Source: Amoebidium appalachense
Taxonomy: Eukaryota; Ichthyosporea
Reading direction: 5' to 3'
Assembly: GCA_963693365.1 (NCBI GenBank)
Contig: CAVNZM010000009.1
Coordinates: 5,580,001-5,644,000 of the forward strand
DNA: 64,000 nt
The position numbers were made by a program, and so were the translations under genes. This document shows positions 50,290 to 64,000 of this stretch, piece after piece. The notes beneath the pieces are model-generated. The model saw only the letters and a list, made by a program, of their open reading frames with translations. It was not told where the DNA came from and searched no databases. The stretch's first letter is position 1. Each line of letters starts with the position of its first letter.

Positions 50290-50589
50290 GGCTGTGTGTG
50301 TTGGGAGTGCAAAGGTGTGCCTATGTGTATGCGACCCCACGTGTGTGCGTGTATGTGACCGATCGTGCGTGTTTTTTGGTTTGAGTGCCCACTTTTCTTC
50401 TGCTGTCCGCTGGCTGGCTCGTTCGCGCGCACAGCCACCGCCCGATTGGCAACCGTGTCACGTGGATACACTGTCCTTGTGACGTCACGATCTCACAGGG
50501 AAGGGCAGTGATGACGTTACACCCGCAGGCCGTGGTCTTCAAAGGGCCGTGCGCAGGCTGTCAATGCAGGGATTCAGGGAGACGAACAT

Positions 50590-51200
50590 CTGAGGGAGAC
50601 GCAGACAGGCACAGAGAGAGAAAGGGACACGCACAGGCATGGCACACAGACAGGAAAACACAGGCATAGTAGGCAAGCACGGAGACACAGCTGCAGGCAT
50701 ATCAGACAAGCAGGGGAGACACACAGGCAGGGCGCACAGGCAGGGAGGCACACAGGCATAGCAGACAGGCAGGGAGGCACACATGCACAGCAGACAGTCA
50801 CGGAGACACAGGCATATCAGACAGGCAGGGAGACACACAGGCATAGCAGACAGGCAGGGAGACACACAGGCATAGCAGACAGGCAGGGAGGCACACAGGC
50901 ACAGCAGACAGGCAGGGAGACACACAGGCATAGCAGACAGGCAGGGAGAGACAGGCAGGGAGATGCCGCGACGGGCGTAGCAGACAGGCGGAGAGACATG
51001 TAGATAGCTACAGCAGACAGGCAGGGAGACACAGGCTTTGCATACAGGCAGGGAGACACACGGGCGTGGCAGACAAGCAGGGAGACACGTGTAGTTTAGA
51101 ACAGCAGACAGGCAGGGAGGCACATGCATAGCAGGCAGGCAGAAAGACACAGGCATAGCAGACAGGCAGGGAGAGGCTCCAATAGCTATGGCAGGGAGAC
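50590..51200. repeat. About 30-bp minisatellite between eIF3h and RecQ
   Basis: Around 20 degenerate units with consensus GCAGACAGGCAGGGAGACAC followed by ACAGGCATA. Long frames across it on the minus strand are repeat translation. Confidence 0.93.
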
Positions 51201-51710
51201 ACAGACACAGACAGGCAGAGAGGTGGAAGGAGATAAGAGGAACAAGCCACGGGTTGCCTTTGCAGGCAGCCACAGCCACACCCATATCGAAGCAGGTGAA
51301 CACTGAACAGACATAGCACGTGTGCAAAAGTAAGCTGTAAGGGCAATAAAGCAGTAGCAAACAAAACAAAATGCCTCTTTGTATTCTATGTCCGCTTTAT
51401 TACTGGTCTCGGGGGACCGTGTACTTCTACATATGTTTGGATTTGTTGCAGCCAATAGCCACCTGGCAAACCCTTAGCCAGTCTCTTGCTGCCCCTCCTC
51501 AGGTCACCCATTTGTTTTTGTGTTCATGCCTGTCATTCTATGTTCTGCCCTGTGTGTATCCTTTTGAACCTTGACATTCATGCTGTGTGCCAACCTACAA
51601 GCCAGTGGCCTACCAGTGTGCCTTAGTGCTATGGGCCGTGTCTGCCCGTGCCTGTGCCCTCCTCTCCCTACCCCTGTGCCTGCATGCACGTCCACCCCTT
51701 ACAGCCTGCG

Positions 51711-51830
51711 GGCCTTGGATGTGGGCCTGCGGCTGTGCTGGCTGCTGCCCACGGCCAGGGCGGAGGCACTGCGCTTGACACTGACAGGCCCACCTAGCCA
51801 CGGCGGTGACCTGGGGGGGTGGTGGTTGTG
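51711..51830 (+). other. Possible orphan exon of an unidentified gene
   Basis: A plus-strand segment preceded by a good acceptor (CCCCTTACAG) reads LRALDVGLRLCWLLPTARAE then ALRLTLTGPPS, which looks protein-like. I cannot find partner exons before the 3' end of RecQ. The minus strand is also open here and has a GTAAGG at its downstream edge, so the strand is uncertain. Confidence 0.25.
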
Positions 51831-51854
51831 TGAGCAGCCGGATGGGTGGGGTGG

Positions 51855-51947
51855 GGGGGGGGGGGGGGGGGGGGGAAGGATTGTTGTGTGAGCTTTTCCT
51901 TTTGGGGGGGGGGGGGGGGGGGGGGGGGATAGTTGTGTAAGTGTTTT

Positions 51948-51978
<31 letters not shown>

Positions 51979-52310
51979 TTGGGGATAGTTGTGTGTTTTT
52001 TTTTGGTGTTTGGGGGGGGGGGGGGGGGGGGGGGATGGTTGTGTGGGTGTTTTTTTTTTTTTTTTTTTTTTTTTTTTGGAGGGGGGGGGGGGGGGGGGGG
52101 GGGGGGGATAGTTTGTGTGAGTGTTTTTTTTTTTTGGGGGGGGGGGGGGACAGTTGTATGAGCGTTTGGGGGGGCGGAGGGGGGTGATGCTGTGTAAGCG
52201 TTTGTGGAGGGAGAGGGGGGGGGAGGGGGGGGGGGATAGTTTTGAGTGTTTTTTTGTTTTTTTTTTTTTTTTTTTTTTTTTTTGGGGGGGGGGGGGGGGG
52301 AGAGGTAATC
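51855..52310. repeat. Alternating poly-G / poly-T array
   Basis: About eight units in which a G run of 10-28 nt, a short linker such as ATAGTTGTGTGAGTG, and a T run of 8-29 nt alternate. It lies just past the RecQ stop codon, so in the RecQ transcript it would read as poly-C and poly-A. Confidence 0.95.
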
Positions 52311-52346
52311 GCATGGGCGGGTATCTTTGGAGGGGGAAGAGGGGGT

Positions 52347-63833
<11,487 letters not shown>

Positions 63834-64000
63834 CCTGCTGGTCGCTGCCTAGCCTGCCCACGGCCTGTTGTGGGTGTGCTGTGCTGGCACACACACTTTG
63901 GCGTCAATACTGTGCACTTTCCCTGTGCACACTGTCCACGCGCATAGCCTGGCAGGTGCCGCATATGCGCGCTGAGGCAGTGAACAGTGCGCACCTCTCT
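63834..64000. promoter_or_regulatory. 5' flank of RecQ
   Basis: 167 bp upstream of the start codon, free of simple repeats. It should hold the 5' UTR and possibly the promoter; no element is assigned. Confidence 0.35.

Noticed and set aside
50539-51369. 276-codon Cys/Leu/Pro repeat protein on the minus strand
   Set aside because: Read from the 30-bp minisatellite; frames shift between units and no domain is present.

Overview
This is a eukaryotic nuclear window: spliced genes with GT..AG introns, polyadenylation-type signals, and introns packed with CA/GT microsatellites, long C/G homopolymers and minisatellites. By recognition, the gene set (NDR kinase, VAP, FAAP24, PSTK, a WRN-type RecQ and a human-like eIF3h) looks opisthokont or holozoan. 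I cannot name the species. Most of the very long reading frames here (runs of Thr-His, Cys-Val, Pro or Gly) are translated simple repeats, not genes.

The left part (about 1-22.7 kb) is repeat territory. Positions 16-5078 hold a nearly intact DIRS-like tyrosine-recombinase retrotransposon on the minus strand (gag, RT-RNase H, recombinase) between two identical 303-bp direct repeats. It abuts an unrecognised helix-turn-helix-like ORF (5085-6548), and decayed relatives of the element lie at 7.2-8.2 kb. Two AT-rich arrays of a TTGCCAATA-type motif (10.3-11.5 and 19.6-20.6 kb) have mutually inverted ends, like the arms of a foldback element. Between them lie CA/CT/poly-C tracts, a tandem triplication, a 183-bp satellite with higher-order structure, and a 419-bp tandem duplication. 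A MITE-like element and a tRNA-like sequence follow.

The right part (22.7-64 kb) is compact and gene-rich. I assembled eight spliced genes exon by exon, checking phase at each junction. In order they are: GabT-like mitochondrial aminotransferase (-), divergent PSTK (+), mitochondrial thioredoxin (-), NDR/STK38-like kinase (-), divergent VAP (+), FAAP24 (-), eIF3h (-), and a WRN-type RecQ helicase without the exonuclease domain (-). All close in frame except eIF3h, which needs one extra G in a G8 run. GabT/PSTK and NDR/VAP share head-to-head promoter intervals. VAP and FAAP24 are tail-to-tail and, in my model, share one CTAG for both stop codons.

The genes cover mitochondrial metabolism and redox, selenocysteine-tRNA synthesis, ER contact sites, translation initiation, morphogenesis signalling and DNA repair. 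I see no reason to treat them as one pathway, although FAAP24 and the RecQ helicase both act in genome stability. I did not find a clearly novel multi-gene system. The most notable signals are structural: the foldback-like region, the satellite with higher-order periodicity, the recent recombinase retroelement, the shared stop codons and the private minisatellites in so many introns.
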